Shown here: in pieces, positions 1 through 7,996 of the stretch
How positions within the stretch are numbered: the stretch's first letter is position 1
How the letters are laid out: the number at the start of each line of letters is the position of its first letter
Assembly (NCBI GenBank): GCA_902575815.1
Contig: CACGTA010000008.1
Coordinates: 1-43,006 of the forward strand
Direction of reading: 5' to 3'
DNA from: an uncultured Alphaproteobacteria bacterium
Lineage (GTDB): Bacteria > Pseudomonadota > Alphaproteobacteria > HIMB59 > GCA-002718135
DNA: 43,006 nucleotides
Made by a program: the position numbers and the translations under genes
The notes under the pieces: generated by a model
Database searches by the model: none
The model's input: the letters and a program-made list of their open reading frames with translations, nothing else
Told to the model about the DNA's origin: nothing

Positions 1-254
1 TCATTTTTGGTATCATTGATTTCTGAACTTTTTTGTAAATCTAATTTTTCTGAAAGCTCTGCTTGAAGCTCAATAGAGAGAAGTGATAACAATATAGTAT
101 CACTTATTTTTCCGTTAGAGTATTTTGGATTTTGTAATTTATTTTCAATTTTTTCGTTAATTAAATTAATTGAATCAATAATTTTTTTTTCATCTTTTTT
201 TTCATATTCTAATGAAATTTCTCTGTTTAAAATTTTAGTCTTATAAAAAGGCAT
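1..254 (-). CDS. zapA: Cell division protein ZapA (C-terminus cut by window edge)
   Basis: ZapA binds FtsZ and cross-links protofilaments in the cytoplasmic Z-ring. I translated 84 codons from the ATG at 252-254 to the window edge, so the C-terminus is missing. The N-terminal beta region (MPFYKTKILNREISLEYEKK) is followed by the family-typical segment GKISDTILLSLLSIELQAEL at about residues 48-67, which leads into the C-terminal helix. It lies 2 bases downstream of the ZauP-like coiled-coil gene, the arrangement seen in Caulobacter and relatives, and the pair is divergent from tkt as in many alphaproteobacteria. The family call rests on this pattern plus synteny. Confidence 0.8.
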   Translation of the reverse strand, partial: MPFYKTKILNREISLEYEKKDEKKIIDSINLINEKIENKLQNPKYSNGKISDTILLSLLSIELQAELSEKLDLQKSSEINDTKN

Positions 255-256
255 AT

Positions 257-445
257 TTAACTTTTAATTAGAAGTTCCAATTCATCAATATACTCAGACA
301 TTTGTTTTCGTAAATTTTTAATTTCATCTTCAAGATTTTTAATTTTTTGTTTTTTGGAATTATGATGATCCTTAAAATCTTCTACAGAGGATCTAAGATT
401 ATTTAAGTTTTCCCTCAGAACAGTAATTTTTTTTTGTATTTCCAT
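257..445 (-). CDS. ZauP-like short coiled-coil protein (ZapA upstream protein)
   Basis: A 62-residue protein that is almost entirely heptad-like coiled coil, rich in K, E, N and L, with no signal peptide or membrane segment. In Caulobacter the gene just upstream of zapA encodes ZauP, a coiled-coil partner that works with ZapA to focus the Z-ring; other alphaproteobacteria carry a similar small protein (DUF4164 type) at this place. Position, size and composition fit. Sequence identity cannot be judged for so short a coiled coil, so the functional call is by synteny. The ATG follows a duplicated AT-rich 13-mer and I see no clear ribosome binding site. Confidence 0.65.
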   Translation of the reverse strand: MEIQKKITVLRENLNNLRSSVEDFKDHHNSKKQKIKNLEDEIKNLRKQMSEYIDELELLIKS

Positions 446-447
446 TA

Positions 448-475
448 TAATTTTATAGTTTGTAATTTTATAGTT
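448..475. repeat. Two perfect 13-bp direct repeats, 15-bp period
   Basis: TAATTTTATAGTT occurs at 448-460 and again at 463-475, separated by two bases. On the minus strand this places two TATAAA-like hexamers directly in front of the ZauP-like start codon. It may be a duplicated promoter element or a chance tandem duplication in AT-rich DNA. Confidence 0.6.
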
Positions 476-502
476 GTCACGGTAATGAACCCATATTAAA
501 TA
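474..502 (+). promoter_or_regulatory. Candidate sigma70 promoter for tkt
   Basis: TTGTCA at 474-479 is followed after 17 bases by TAAATA at 497-502, about 28 bases before the tkt start. Spacing is ideal and the hexamers are near consensus, but such matches are common in DNA this AT-rich. Confidence 0.35.
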
Positions 503-530
503 ATTTTACATTAACCATAAAGGTAAGTAT

Positions 531-2507
531 TTGAATAATTTAAATAATATCAAAAATCTAAGACAATTATCCAATTGTATTAGATTTTTATCAATGGATG
601 CAGTGGAAAAAGCAAAGTCTGGTCATCCTGGCATGCCTATGGGTATGGCTGATATCGCAACAGTTCTCTATAAAAATCATTTAAAGTTTGATCCAAGTGA
701 CCCAAATTGGATTGATAGAGATAGATTAATTATTTCAAATGGACATGGCTCAATGCTTTTATATTCTTGTTTATATTTAACAGGCTATAAAGAAATTGAC
801 ATTAATCAAATTAAGAATTTTAGACAATTACATAATAAAACTGCAGGTCACCCAGAATACGGAAGTGCAGAAGGGATAGAAACAACTACTGGGCCTTTGT
901 CTCAAGGTCTAGCAAATGCAGTTGGAATGGCTTTAGCGGAAAAAAAATTATCAAATAACTATGGAAAAGAATTAATTGATCATCATACCTTTGTTTTTGC
1001 AGGAGATGGATGCTTAATGGAAGGTTTAAGCCATGAAGCGTGTAGTCTAGCAGGACATTTAAAATTAAATAAACTTATTATGTTTTTTGATAATAATTCT
1101 ATTTCCATAGATGGCTCAACTGAACTTTCAGTCTCAGACAATGTGAATAAAAGATTTGAAGCTTATAATTGGAATATAATAGAAATAGATGGTCATAACT
1201 ATGAAGAAATTGATCAAGCTATAGTTCAAGCAAAAAAAAGTGATGTTCCAACAATTATCTCTTGTAAAACTAAAATCGGTTTTGGCTCTCCAAACAAAGA
1301 GGGTTCTGCTTCATCACATGGTTCGCCTCTTGGTGAAGATGAAATTAGTTTAACGAGAAAAAAATTAGAATGGAACTATTCACCATTCGAAATTCCAGAT
1401 GATTTATTACGTGAGTGGAGAAGTTTCTATAAAAGAAATGAAGAATCAAGAAATTCATGGTTATCAAAAAACAAAGAATTAATTGAAAGTAAAAATTTTA
1501 AAGATAGTTTTTATCAAAAAATTGATCATCAAATTCCAGAAAAGCTTAGTGAATTAAAATCTGAGCATTTTAATGATAAAACAAATTGTGCTTCAAGAAA
1601 ATCGAGTGAGCTAACGCTAAATTTAATTTCAAACTATCAAAAAAATCTTATTGGTGGATCTGCTGATCTTACTGGATCAAATAACACTAAGGCAAAAGAT
1701 ATGAATGTAATTACATCTAATAATTTTAATGGAAATTATATTCATTATGGCATCAGAGAACATGGAATGGCTGGAGTAATGAATGGCATTGCTTTGCATA
1801 AAGGTTTAATTCCATATGGAGGAACGTTCTTGGTATTTACCGATTATTGCAGACCTTCAATTAGGTTATCAGCTATTATGAATATACCAGTTATTTATGT
1901 AATGACGCATGACTCAATAGGATTAGGAGAAGATGGACCAACCCATCAACCTGTTGAACATCTTGCATCTCTAAGATCTATACCAAATTTAACAGTCATT
2001 AGGCCTTGTGATATTATTGAAACTATAGAAGCATGGGAATGTGCAATCAACAATACTGGACCAACAATCTTAGTTTTAACAAGACAAAATCTACCGATGT
2101 TACAAAAAGATAATCGCAAAGAAAATCTTGTAAATAAAGGTGCTTATAAAATAAGAGATTTTAAAGAATATGATGCAACAATTTTATCTTCTGGTTCTGA
2201 AGTTGAGATTGCTTGCTCTGCATCAAATAAACTTTTTGAAAACAATAATTTAAAGATAAGAGTTGTAAGCATGTCTTCATTTGAATTGTTTGAGAAAAAT
2301 AATGATGGTTATAAAAATGAAATTTTAGGAAATAAACCTATTTTTGCTATTGAGGCTGGAGTAATAAATGGTTGGGAAAAATATATTAAAAATGAAAATT
2401 TTGTTGGTATGTCAACTTTTGGTGAAAGTGGTCCATACAAAGATTTATATAAGCACTTTAAGATAACAGATGATTACTTAATTGAAAAAATAATTAAAAC
2501 TTTATAA
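531..2507 (+). CDS. tkt: Transketolase
   Basis: Thiamine-diphosphate enzyme moving two-carbon ketol units between sugar phosphates in the non-oxidative pentose phosphate pathway. The 658 residues match the usual bacterial length. Visible motifs are KSGHPGMPMG near residue 29, SNGHGS at 69-74, GPLSQG at 121-126, and the ThDP/Mg motif GDGCLMEG (158-165) completed by NNSISIDG (188-195). In the second half HYGIREHGM carries the Glu that activates the cofactor, followed by GEDGPTHQPVEHLASLR. The start is TTG at 531, preceded by AAGG at 519-522; no in-frame ATG precedes SMDAVEKAKSGHPG, where the family is already aligned. It is followed by gap after 11 bases, so the two are probably co-transcribed. 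Confidence 0.97.
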   Translation: MNNLNNIKNLRQLSNCIRFLSMDAVEKAKSGHPGMPMGMADIATVLYKNHLKFDPSDPNWIDRDRLIISNGHGSMLLYSCLYLTGYKEIDINQIKNFRQLHNKTAGHPEYGSAEGIETTTGPLSQGLANAVGMALAEKKLSNNYGKELIDHHTFVFAGDGCLMEGLSHEACSLAGHLKLNKLIMFFDNNSISIDGSTELSVSDNVNKRFEAYNWNIIEIDGHNYEEIDQAIVQAKKSDVPTIISCKTKIGFGSPNKEGSASSHGSPLGEDEISLTRKKLEWNYSPFEIPDDLLREWRSFYKRNEESRNSWLSKNKELIESKNFKDSFYQKIDHQIPEKLSELKSEHFNDKTNCASRKSSELTLNLISNYQKNLIGGSADLTGSNNTKAKDMNVITSNNFNGNYIHYGIREHGMAGVMNGIALHKGLIPYGGTFLVFTDYCRPSIRLSAIMNIPVIYVMTHDSIGLGEDGPTHQPVEHLASLRSIPNLTVIRPCDIIETIEAWECAINNTGPTILVLTRQNLPMLQKDNRKENLVNKGAYKIRDFKEYDATILSSGSEVEIACSASNKLFENNNLKIRVVSMSSFELFEKNNDGYKNEILGNKPIFAIEAGVINGWEKYIKNENFVGMSTFGESGPYKDLYKHFKITDDYLIEKIIKTL

Positions 2508-2518
2508 AAAGGAAAAAT

Positions 2519-3523
2519 ATGAGAGTTGCAATAAATGGATTTGGAAGAATTGGAAAACTTGTTTTTAGAGCTTTATTAGAAAAAAATCCTAAAGATGTTA
2601 ATATTGTAGCTATTAATGAACTAGGAAGTGTTGAAAGCAGTGCTCACTTACTTAAATATGACAGTGTTCACGGTATTCTTAAAGATGAAATTAGTTCAAT
2701 CAAAAATGGATTAAAAATTGGTAAACATAAAATTAATTTTTATTCAGAAAGAGATCCAAATAACCTTCCTTGGAAATCACTCAAGGTAGATGTTGTTCTT
2801 GAATGTAGTGGTGTTTTTACTTCTAAAGAAAAGGCGATTTCTCATTTAAATGCAGGAGCAAAAAAAGTTATTATTTCAGCACCTGCTTCAAATGTAGATG
2901 CCACAATTGTTCAAGGTGTAAATAACAATACCATTAAAAAAAATCATAATGTAATTTCAAACGGATCTTGTACTACTAACTGTCTTGCTCCTTTAGCTAT
3001 GGTTCTTGATGAAAAATTAGGAATTGAAAGTGGTTTCATGACAACAATTCATAGTTATACGGGTGATCAAAGAACTGTTGATCAAACCCATTCTGACTTT
3101 AGAAGAGCAAGGGCTGCAGCTGAGTCAATGATTCCGACTTCTACAGGAGCGGCAAAGGCTTTAAGTCTAGTCTTACCAAAATTAAAAGGTAAACTAGATG
3201 GAACAGCTATTCGAGTACCTACTCCTAATGTCTCACTTATAGATCTTACATTTGTAAGTAAGAAAAAAACTAGCCTAGAAAAAATTAATTCTATAGTTCT
3301 TCAAGCTTCAAAAACTAATAAATTAAATGGAATTCTAACAACAAACTCATTACCTCTAGTTTCAATTGATTTTAATCATAATTCTAGCAGTTCTATATTT
3401 GATATGAGTCAAACACAAGTTGTCAAAGATAAATTCTGTAGAGTTTTATCTTGGTATGATAATGAATGGGGATTCTCAAATAGAATGGTAGACACTATGG
3501 TTGATCTTAAAAAATTTATTTAG
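2519..3523 (+). CDS. gap: Glyceraldehyde-3-phosphate dehydrogenase, type I
   Basis: Interconverts glyceraldehyde-3-phosphate and 1,3-bisphosphoglycerate with NAD(P). The Rossmann motif VAINGFGRIG is at residues 3-12. The catalytic Cys is 151 in SNGSCTTNCLAP and the paired His is 178 in TTIHSYTGDQ. IPTSTGAAKA and the C-terminal WYDNEWGFSNRM complete the family pattern, and 334 residues is normal. After the dinucleotide fold it reads INELGS rather than the common IND, but the phosphate-site and catalytic segments are those of alphaproteobacterial GAPDH rather than erythrose-4-phosphate dehydrogenase. A GGAAAA ribosome site precedes the ATG. Its TAG stop overlaps the GTG start of the next gene by one base. 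Confidence 0.96.
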   Translation: MRVAINGFGRIGKLVFRALLEKNPKDVNIVAINELGSVESSAHLLKYDSVHGILKDEISSIKNGLKIGKHKINFYSERDPNNLPWKSLKVDVVLECSGVFTSKEKAISHLNAGAKKVIISAPASNVDATIVQGVNNNTIKKNHNVISNGSCTTNCLAPLAMVLDEKLGIESGFMTTIHSYTGDQRTVDQTHSDFRRARAAAESMIPTSTGAAKALSLVLPKLKGKLDGTAIRVPTPNVSLIDLTFVSKKKTSLEKINSIVLQASKTNKLNGILTTNSLPLVSIDFNHNSSSSIFDMSQTQVVKDKFCRVLSWYDNEWGFSNRMVDTMVDLKKFI

Positions 3524-3921
3524 TGCCTAAAAAAATTTGTTTTGCAGTATCGACACTAACACAAATTGAAAATTTAATAGAGTTGCGAAAATCAAAGTTC
3601 AAAACTTCGATCATATTTATAAAATATTTTTTAATTAAAGGTTTTGGAATAGAGTGGCTTAGAACGTTAATAAACCATATTAATAATAAATATAAGACAC
3701 ACAATATTAAGTTTTTTATCGACTCAGGCTATGATCAAGGTCTTAGTATATTATTAACTCACGAAAATATTGATTATTTAAAATTAAAAAATAATAAAAT
3801 CATCTTAAATAAAATTAATCAAATTGCTAAAAAAAATAAGGTTTTATTAAATCCAACTTTTGATGTAGTAGATCTTACAAAAATTAAAAATATACAAAAA
3901 AAACTTAAGATAAAACTATGA
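3523..3921 (+). CDS. Uncharacterised protein between gap and efp
   Basis: I do not recognise a characterised family. The 132-residue, Lys/Ile/Asn-rich product has no signal peptide and no convincing membrane segment. It begins with GTG overlapping the last base of the gap stop, and its end overlaps the efp ATG by four bases (ATGA), so it is translationally locked between two conserved genes and is very likely real. The middle reads KFFIDSGYDQGLSILLTHEN, a strand followed by Asp/Gly turn and helix. This faintly resembles small alphaproteobacterial proteins coded near fba or thiE that keep a D-x-G-D-x-x-x-A-L pattern. In related genomes pgk and fba often occupy this place. Function unknown. Confidence 0.7.
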   Translation: MPKKICFAVSTLTQIENLIELRKSKFKTSIIFIKYFLIKGFGIEWLRTLINHINNKYKTHNIKFFIDSGYDQGLSILLTHENIDYLKLKNNKIILNKINQIAKKNKVLLNPTFDVVDLTKIKNIQKKLKIKL

Positions 3922-4487
3922 AAATAGATGGAAATGAAATTAAAGTTGGAAATATTTTAGAAATTAATAACAAACTTTGGAAAGTTTTGAAAACCCAGCA
4001 TACTCAACCAGGAAAGGGTGGTGCCTACTTACAAGCTGAACTTAAAGAAATAAGAGATGGTACTAAAATGAATAGTAGGTTTAGATCATCAGAAACAGTA
4101 GAAAGAGCTATCCTTGATGAAAAAGAATTTCAATATCTTTATGATGATAATAATAATTTTATATTCATGGATAGACAAACTTATGAACAAATAGAACTTG
4201 GCTCAGACATATTAACTGAGGATCAATCAAAATTTTTAGTTGAGAATAGTAATGTTATTATTAATTTCTATAATGAAAAACCGGTCGGAATTGACTTGCC
4301 TGATACTGTAGAATTAACTGTTATAGAAACTGAAGGTGTTGTAAAAGGTCAAACAGCTGCTTCATCATATAAACCAGCTACTTTAGAAAAGAATATTAAA
4401 ACATCTGTACCACAATTTATTGCAATTAATGATAAAATAGTAATAAGTACAATTGACGGTAGTTATATCGAAAAATCAAAAAATTAA
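3918..4487 (+). CDS. efp: Translation elongation factor P
   Basis: EF-P enters ribosomes stalled on proline runs and promotes peptide-bond formation. The 189 residues cover the KOW-like N-domain, the central OB domain and the C-terminal OB domain, ending with FIAINDKIVISTIDGSYIEK. The tip loop that reaches the peptidyl-transferase centre is TQPGKGGAY with Lys33 at the position that is modified or left bare in different clades. No epmA or epmB lies in the window, so its modification state is unknown. The ATG overlaps the preceding gene by four bases and the stop is in TAATG with the suhB start. Confidence 0.97.
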   Translation: MKIDGNEIKVGNILEINNKLWKVLKTQHTQPGKGGAYLQAELKEIRDGTKMNSRFRSSETVERAILDEKEFQYLYDDNNNFIFMDRQTYEQIELGSDILTEDQSKFLVENSNVIINFYNEKPVGIDLPDTVELTVIETEGVVKGQTAASSYKPATLEKNIKTSVPQFIAINDKIVISTIDGSYIEKSKN

Positions 4488-5263
4488 TGCAGCCTGCTGT
4501 AATTAATATCTTTGAAAAGGCAGTAAAAAAAGCTGGTAAAATATTATTAAGAGATTTTGGAGAATTAGAAAATTTACAAATACAATCTAAATCAGTTGGA
4601 GATTTTGTAACAAATGCAGATATTAAAGTAGAAAAAACACTTTTAGAAACTCTAAAATATTATTATCCAGATTATACTTACATAACTGAAGAAACTGGTG
4701 AAATAAAGGGTGATGAAAACACCATTATTATTGATCCCATTGATGGAACATCTAATTTTATTCATGGAATACCTCATGTTGGAATAATCGTTGCTAAAAT
4801 GACAAATGATGAAATCACAGACGGTGTGATTTATAATCCAATTTTAAACGAATTTTTTTGGAGTTCTAAGGGTAAAGGTTCGTGGTGTAATAATAGTAGA
4901 CTTAGAGTGTCAAACAGGCAAATTTTTTCAGATTGCTTGATAGGGACCGGGCTTCCGTTTGGAGAAAGAATTTATAAAAACTATTTAAGTGAGATTGATG
5001 AAATCCTAAAATCATCTGCAGGAATAAGAAGACTCGGTTCTGCAGGCCTTGATCTTGCTTATGTTGCCTCTGGTAAATTAGATGGTTTTTGGGAAAAAGA
5101 TCTAAATTTATGGGATGTTTCAACGGGCATTCTTTTAGTTAAAGAAGCTGGGGGAAAAATTTCAAAAATAGATGGAAATTCATGGGAAATAAATTCTCGT
5201 GATTTAGTTGCTTCAAATAATAAAATTCATAATGAATTAGTTAAAAAACTTACTTTACTTTGA
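4487..5263 (+). CDS. suhB: Inositol-1-monophosphatase family protein (SuhB type)
   Basis: Mg-dependent phosphatase of the IMPase superfamily, which dephosphorylates inositol-1-phosphate and related sugar phosphates; E. coli SuhB also takes part in rRNA transcription. Metal ligands are visible: Glu68/Glu69 in ITEETG, Asp83 and Asp86 in IDPIDGTSNF, and Asp209 in LWDVSTG. The 258-residue length is normal. It starts at an ATG overlapping the efp stop by one base, and an efp-suhB pair is common in Alphaproteobacteria. The true substrate cannot be read from sequence. Confidence 0.92.
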   Translation: MQPAVINIFEKAVKKAGKILLRDFGELENLQIQSKSVGDFVTNADIKVEKTLLETLKYYYPDYTYITEETGEIKGDENTIIIDPIDGTSNFIHGIPHVGIIVAKMTNDEITDGVIYNPILNEFFWSSKGKGSWCNNSRLRVSNRQIFSDCLIGTGLPFGERIYKNYLSEIDEILKSSAGIRRLGSAGLDLAYVASGKLDGFWEKDLNLWDVSTGILLVKEAGGKISKIDGNSWEINSRDLVASNNKIHNELVKKLTLL

Positions 5264-5287
5264 AATCTATATAAATATAAGACAGGC

Positions 5288-5515
5288 ATGAAAAAAGATA
5301 TACATCCTAAATATCATGAAATAAACGTTGTTATGACTGATGGATCTACTTTTAAAACTAGATCTACTTGGGGTAAAGAAGGTGATACTCTTAAATTAGA
5401 AATTGATTCTAAATCTCACCCAGCATGGACCGGTGGTAAGGCGGGTCTTAATGAATCTGAAGGACAGGTAGCTAGATTCCAAAAAAGATTTAAAGGTCTT
5501 AAAATTAATAAATAA
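5288..5515 (+). CDS. rpmE: 50S ribosomal protein L31, zinc-free type
   Basis: Component of the large-subunit central protuberance and of the bridge to the small subunit. It opens with [19 protein letters not shown] and has the alphaproteobacterial signature [16 protein letters not shown] then SHPAWTGG. There is no cysteine at all, so this is the C-minus form lacking the zinc knuckle. The 75 residues are normal for that form. It follows suhB by 24 bases and its TAA abuts the stop of the convergent DUF1192 gene with no gap. Confidence 0.95.
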   Translation: MKKDIHPKYHEINVVMTDGSTFKTRSTWGKEGDTLKLEIDSKSHPAWTGGKAGLNESEGQVARFQKRFKGLKINK

Positions 5516-5704
5516 TTATTTAAAAAACTTTTCAGCATTAAGTTTTAAATTTTCCTTCTTTTTTATCTCATCTTGAACTCTTTGTATTTCAGTTTGAAGT
5601 TCAGAAATATAATTTTGCAAATCCTCAACACTGAAATCATCCAAATTTAATATTTTAACCGTCTTTTGTTTTTCATCAACTTCAAAAAAATCTGTCATAG
5701 TCAT
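5516..5704 (-). CDS. DUF1192 small protein
   Basis: A 62-residue protein with the DUF1192 pattern: LDDFSVEDLQNYISELQTEI followed by a lysine/glutamate-rich helix ending NAEKFF. The family is small, cytoplasmic, coiled-coil and of unknown function, and is nearly restricted to Alphaproteobacteria. It is divergent from trcR and stop-to-stop with rpmE. Confidence 0.85.
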   Translation of the reverse strand: MTMTDFFEVDEKQKTVKILNLDDFSVEDLQNYISELQTEIQRVQDEIKKKENLKLNAEKFFK

Positions 5705-5748
5705 ATTTTGTTATATATTATTTTTTGATTATATTATATGAGCCAATT

Positions 5749-6291
5749 ATGAAATATCCTTTAATGCCTAAAGCAACAGCGATATGGTTAGTTGAAAATA
5801 CAGCTTTAACGTTTGATCAAATAGCTGAATTCTGTGGATTACATGAATTGGAAGTTCAAGGAATAGCTGATGGAGAAGTTGCCGTCGGTATGAGAGGTTA
5901 TGATCCAATTGATAATAATCAATTAACAAAAGAAGAAATTGAAAGATGTGAAAAAGATAATGCAGCTCGTTTGAGTCTTATTAAGTCTGATGTAATTGAA
6001 GATTTACCGCCAAGAAAAAAAGATTCTAAATATACACCTCTTTCTTTAAGACAAGAAAAGCCATATGCTATTTTGTGGCTTATAAAAAGATATCCAACTG
6101 AATTAAGTAGTTCTCAAATTGCAAAACTTACCGGCTCAACAAAAAATACAGTAGAGGCTATAAGAAATGGTACATACAGAGAAGCAGTTCTTGAGGCAAA
6201 GAGTCCAATGGATGTTGGTTTATGTACTTATAAGGATCTCGAAAGAACTTTAAATAGAACTAGAACAAAAAAAGTAGATCAAGAAAATTAA
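5749..6291 (+). CDS. trcR: Cell-cycle transcriptional regulator TrcR (DUF1013)
   Basis: DUF1013 proteins are alphaproteobacterial DNA-binding regulators linked to cell-cycle transcription and annotated TrcR. The family opening PLMPKATAIWLVENTALT is followed by a helix-turn-helix (FDQIAEFCGLHELEVQGIAD) and a second helix-turn-helix-like block, SSQIAKLTGSTKNTVEAIRN, near residues 124-143. I choose the ATG at 5749 because family members begin right before PLMPKAT. The frame also opens upstream with TTG at 5725, which would add eight residues not seen in the family. The stop shares TTAA with the convergent DUF2878 gene. Confidence 0.92.
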   Translation: MKYPLMPKATAIWLVENTALTFDQIAEFCGLHELEVQGIADGEVAVGMRGYDPIDNNQLTKEEIERCEKDNAARLSLIKSDVIEDLPPRKKDSKYTPLSLRQEKPYAILWLIKRYPTELSSSQIAKLTGSTKNTVEAIRNGTYREAVLEAKSPMDVGLCTYKDLERTLNRTRTKKVDQEN

Positions 6292-6800
6292 TCATTTTTT
6301 ATAACGTAATTTAGATAATAGAACATCAAAATCATCCAAAATAATACCATAGAAATAATAAAAATTTGAATGTTATATATTTTTATAACTCCGATAGGCT
6401 CACCAAGATAATAGGTTAAAGGTCCTAAAACCCCACTTAACATAATTCCTAAAATTTTATAACTTTTAAAAAAAGTAAGAATTTCATCAAAAAGAGTACT
6501 AAAACTAAACCATAAAACAATCATCCATAATGGCAGAGTACCAAGTTTAGCAATAGTTTCAAAATCGTAAATTTGGAAATAAACTAATAAAGTATCAAAA
6601 AAATATCCTGGAACTGAAATCAAAAGTGAAATCTTAATAAATTTTTGTTTATTATGATTAAAATAAAAATAAGTTAGTAAGAAAATAATTCCAACCCAAA
6701 TGCCCAACATAGAATTAGAAAATTTTGTTTCACCAAATATACAGGCTAACCAAGTTAGTTGATAGCCAGTTAAAACTAAAAATACTTTTAGTTTTTGCAT
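6288..6800 (-). CDS. DUF2878 integral membrane protein
   Basis: A 170-residue hydrophobic protein with about five or six membrane-spanning segments. The opening QLTWLACIFGE and the GVLGPLTYYLGEPIGV stretch near residue 125 match DUF2878, a family of unknown biochemical role. It is the last gene of the minus-strand photolyase cluster, starting two bases after the cfa-like stop. In gammaproteobacterial genomes DUF2878 genes sit in the same kind of cluster with DUF1365, COG2907 and Cfa-like genes, so a role in membrane-lipid adjustment or light stress is inferred. Confidence 0.85.
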   Translation of the reverse strand: MQKLKVFLVLTGYQLTWLACIFGETKFSNSMLGIWVGIIFLLTYFYFNHNKQKFIKISLLISVPGYFFDTLLVYFQIYDFETIAKLGTLPLWMIVLWFSFSTLFDEILTFFKSYKILGIMLSGVLGPLTYYLGEPIGVIKIYNIQIFIISMVLFWMILMFYYLNYVIKND

Positions 6801-6802
6801 TT

Positions 6803-7996
6803 CTATTTTTGAATCAAGAAATGAGAAACATCGGTTGAGCTATTTGCAAATCCTGTTTCACAATAAGATAGATAAAATTCCCACATTCTTTTAAATTTAA
6901 TATCAAAACCAAACTGAGATAAATCATTCCAAGATTTTTGAAATTGTTTATTCCACATTTTAAGTGTTTTTGCATAAGAGCCACCAAAACTTAAATTTTC
7001 AATACATTTTAATCCAACGTTTTTTGCTGAATATTCAAATTGTTTTTTAGTTGGAAGCATTCCTCCTGGAAAAATATATTGTTGAATAAAGTCTGGTCTG
7101 TTTTGATAATCTTTAGCCTTTTTTTCATCAATCGTTATGACTTGTAGTGCAGCCATACCCCCATCGTTTAGAGAATTACGAATTATATCAAAGTAATTAT
7201 GCCAGTATTTCTTCCCAACTGCTTCAAACATTTCAATTGAAACGATATTTGAATATTTTTTTTTGATATCCCTATAATCTCTGAATATAACTGATACTTT
7301 TTCAGACAAACCTTCGTTTTGAATTTTTTCAGAAGCATATTCGTATTGTTCCTTAGAAATAGTTATAGCATCAACTGAACAATTATAATTTTTCGCTACA
7401 AATGATGAAAAACCTCCCCACCCACATCCAATTTCTAAAGTTTTAGAATTTGAGTTTAAAGATAAAGTTTCAGCAATTTTTCTATATTTGTTAAATTGTG
7501 CATCCGATAAATTGGTATTCTTATTATCAAAAAGAGCAGAAGAATAGGTCATGGTTTTATCTAACCACTTTTCGTAAAAATTATTTCCTAAATCATAATG
7601 ATATTTAATGTTTTTTTTACTCTGTGATTTTGAATTATTATTTAAAAAATGTTTTAATTTGGCAAAAGTAGCAAAAAAAAGATTAGTATTTATACTTTGT
7701 AAAAAATAACTCTCATTTTTGTGAGAAAGTAGTAATAAATTAGTTAAATCTGTGCTTGAAAAGTAACCATTCATATAAGCTTCTGCAAAACCTACAGAAC
7801 CTTTTTTAAAAATCAAATTTAAAAAATTATAATTATGAATTTTTATATTTGCAGATATATCCTCCTCTTTTCCGACAAAAACTCTCTCCTCGCCAGTTGG
7901 AAATTGAACTGTTAATTTTCCATATCGAATTTTAGATAAAAAGTTTACTAATAATTTTTCAACAGTTTTATCAAAATTTGTTTTAAAAAAATTCAT
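6803..7996 (-). CDS. Cyclopropane-fatty-acid-synthase-like phospholipid methyltransferase
   Basis: SAM-dependent enzyme of the CFA synthase superfamily, acting on unsaturated acyl chains of membrane phospholipids. The lipid-binding N-domain motif KGSVGFAEAYMNGYF is at 65-79, HYDLGNNFYEKWLDKTMTYS at 133-152, and the SAM site LEIGCGWGGF at 187-196. Compared with E. coli Cfa, the bicarbonate-site Cys139 corresponds to Ser153 (TYSSALF) and His266 to Gln285 (ALQVIT), while Glu239 is kept as Glu258 in EMFEAVG. These changes, plus clustering with DUF1365 and a COG2907 flavoprotein, suggest a methylating or otherwise altered activity rather than simple cyclopropanation. It sits tightly between the DUF1365 and DUF2878 genes. 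Confidence 0.88.
   Translation of the reverse strand: MNFFKTNFDKTVEKLLVNFLSKIRYGKLTVQFPTGEERVFVGKEEDISANIKIHNYNFLNLIFKKGSVGFAEAYMNGYFSSTDLTNLLLLSHKNESYFLQSINTNLFFATFAKLKHFLNNNSKSQSKKNIKYHYDLGNNFYEKWLDKTMTYSSALFDNKNTNLSDAQFNKYRKIAETLSLNSNSKTLEIGCGWGGFSSFVAKNYNCSVDAITISKEQYEYASEKIQNEGLSEKVSVIFRDYRDIKKKYSNIVSIEMFEAVGKKYWHNYFDIIRNSLNDGGMAALQVITIDEKKAKDYQNRPDFIQQYIFPGGMLPTKKQFEYSAKNVGLKCIENLSFGGSYAKTLKMWNKQFQKSWNDLSQFGFDIKFKRMWEFYLSYCETGFANSSTDVSHFLIQK

Noticed and set aside
5725..5748. Upstream TTG start for trcR
   Set aside because: The eight added residues are absent from the family; the ATG at 5749 directly precedes the conserved PLMPKAT.
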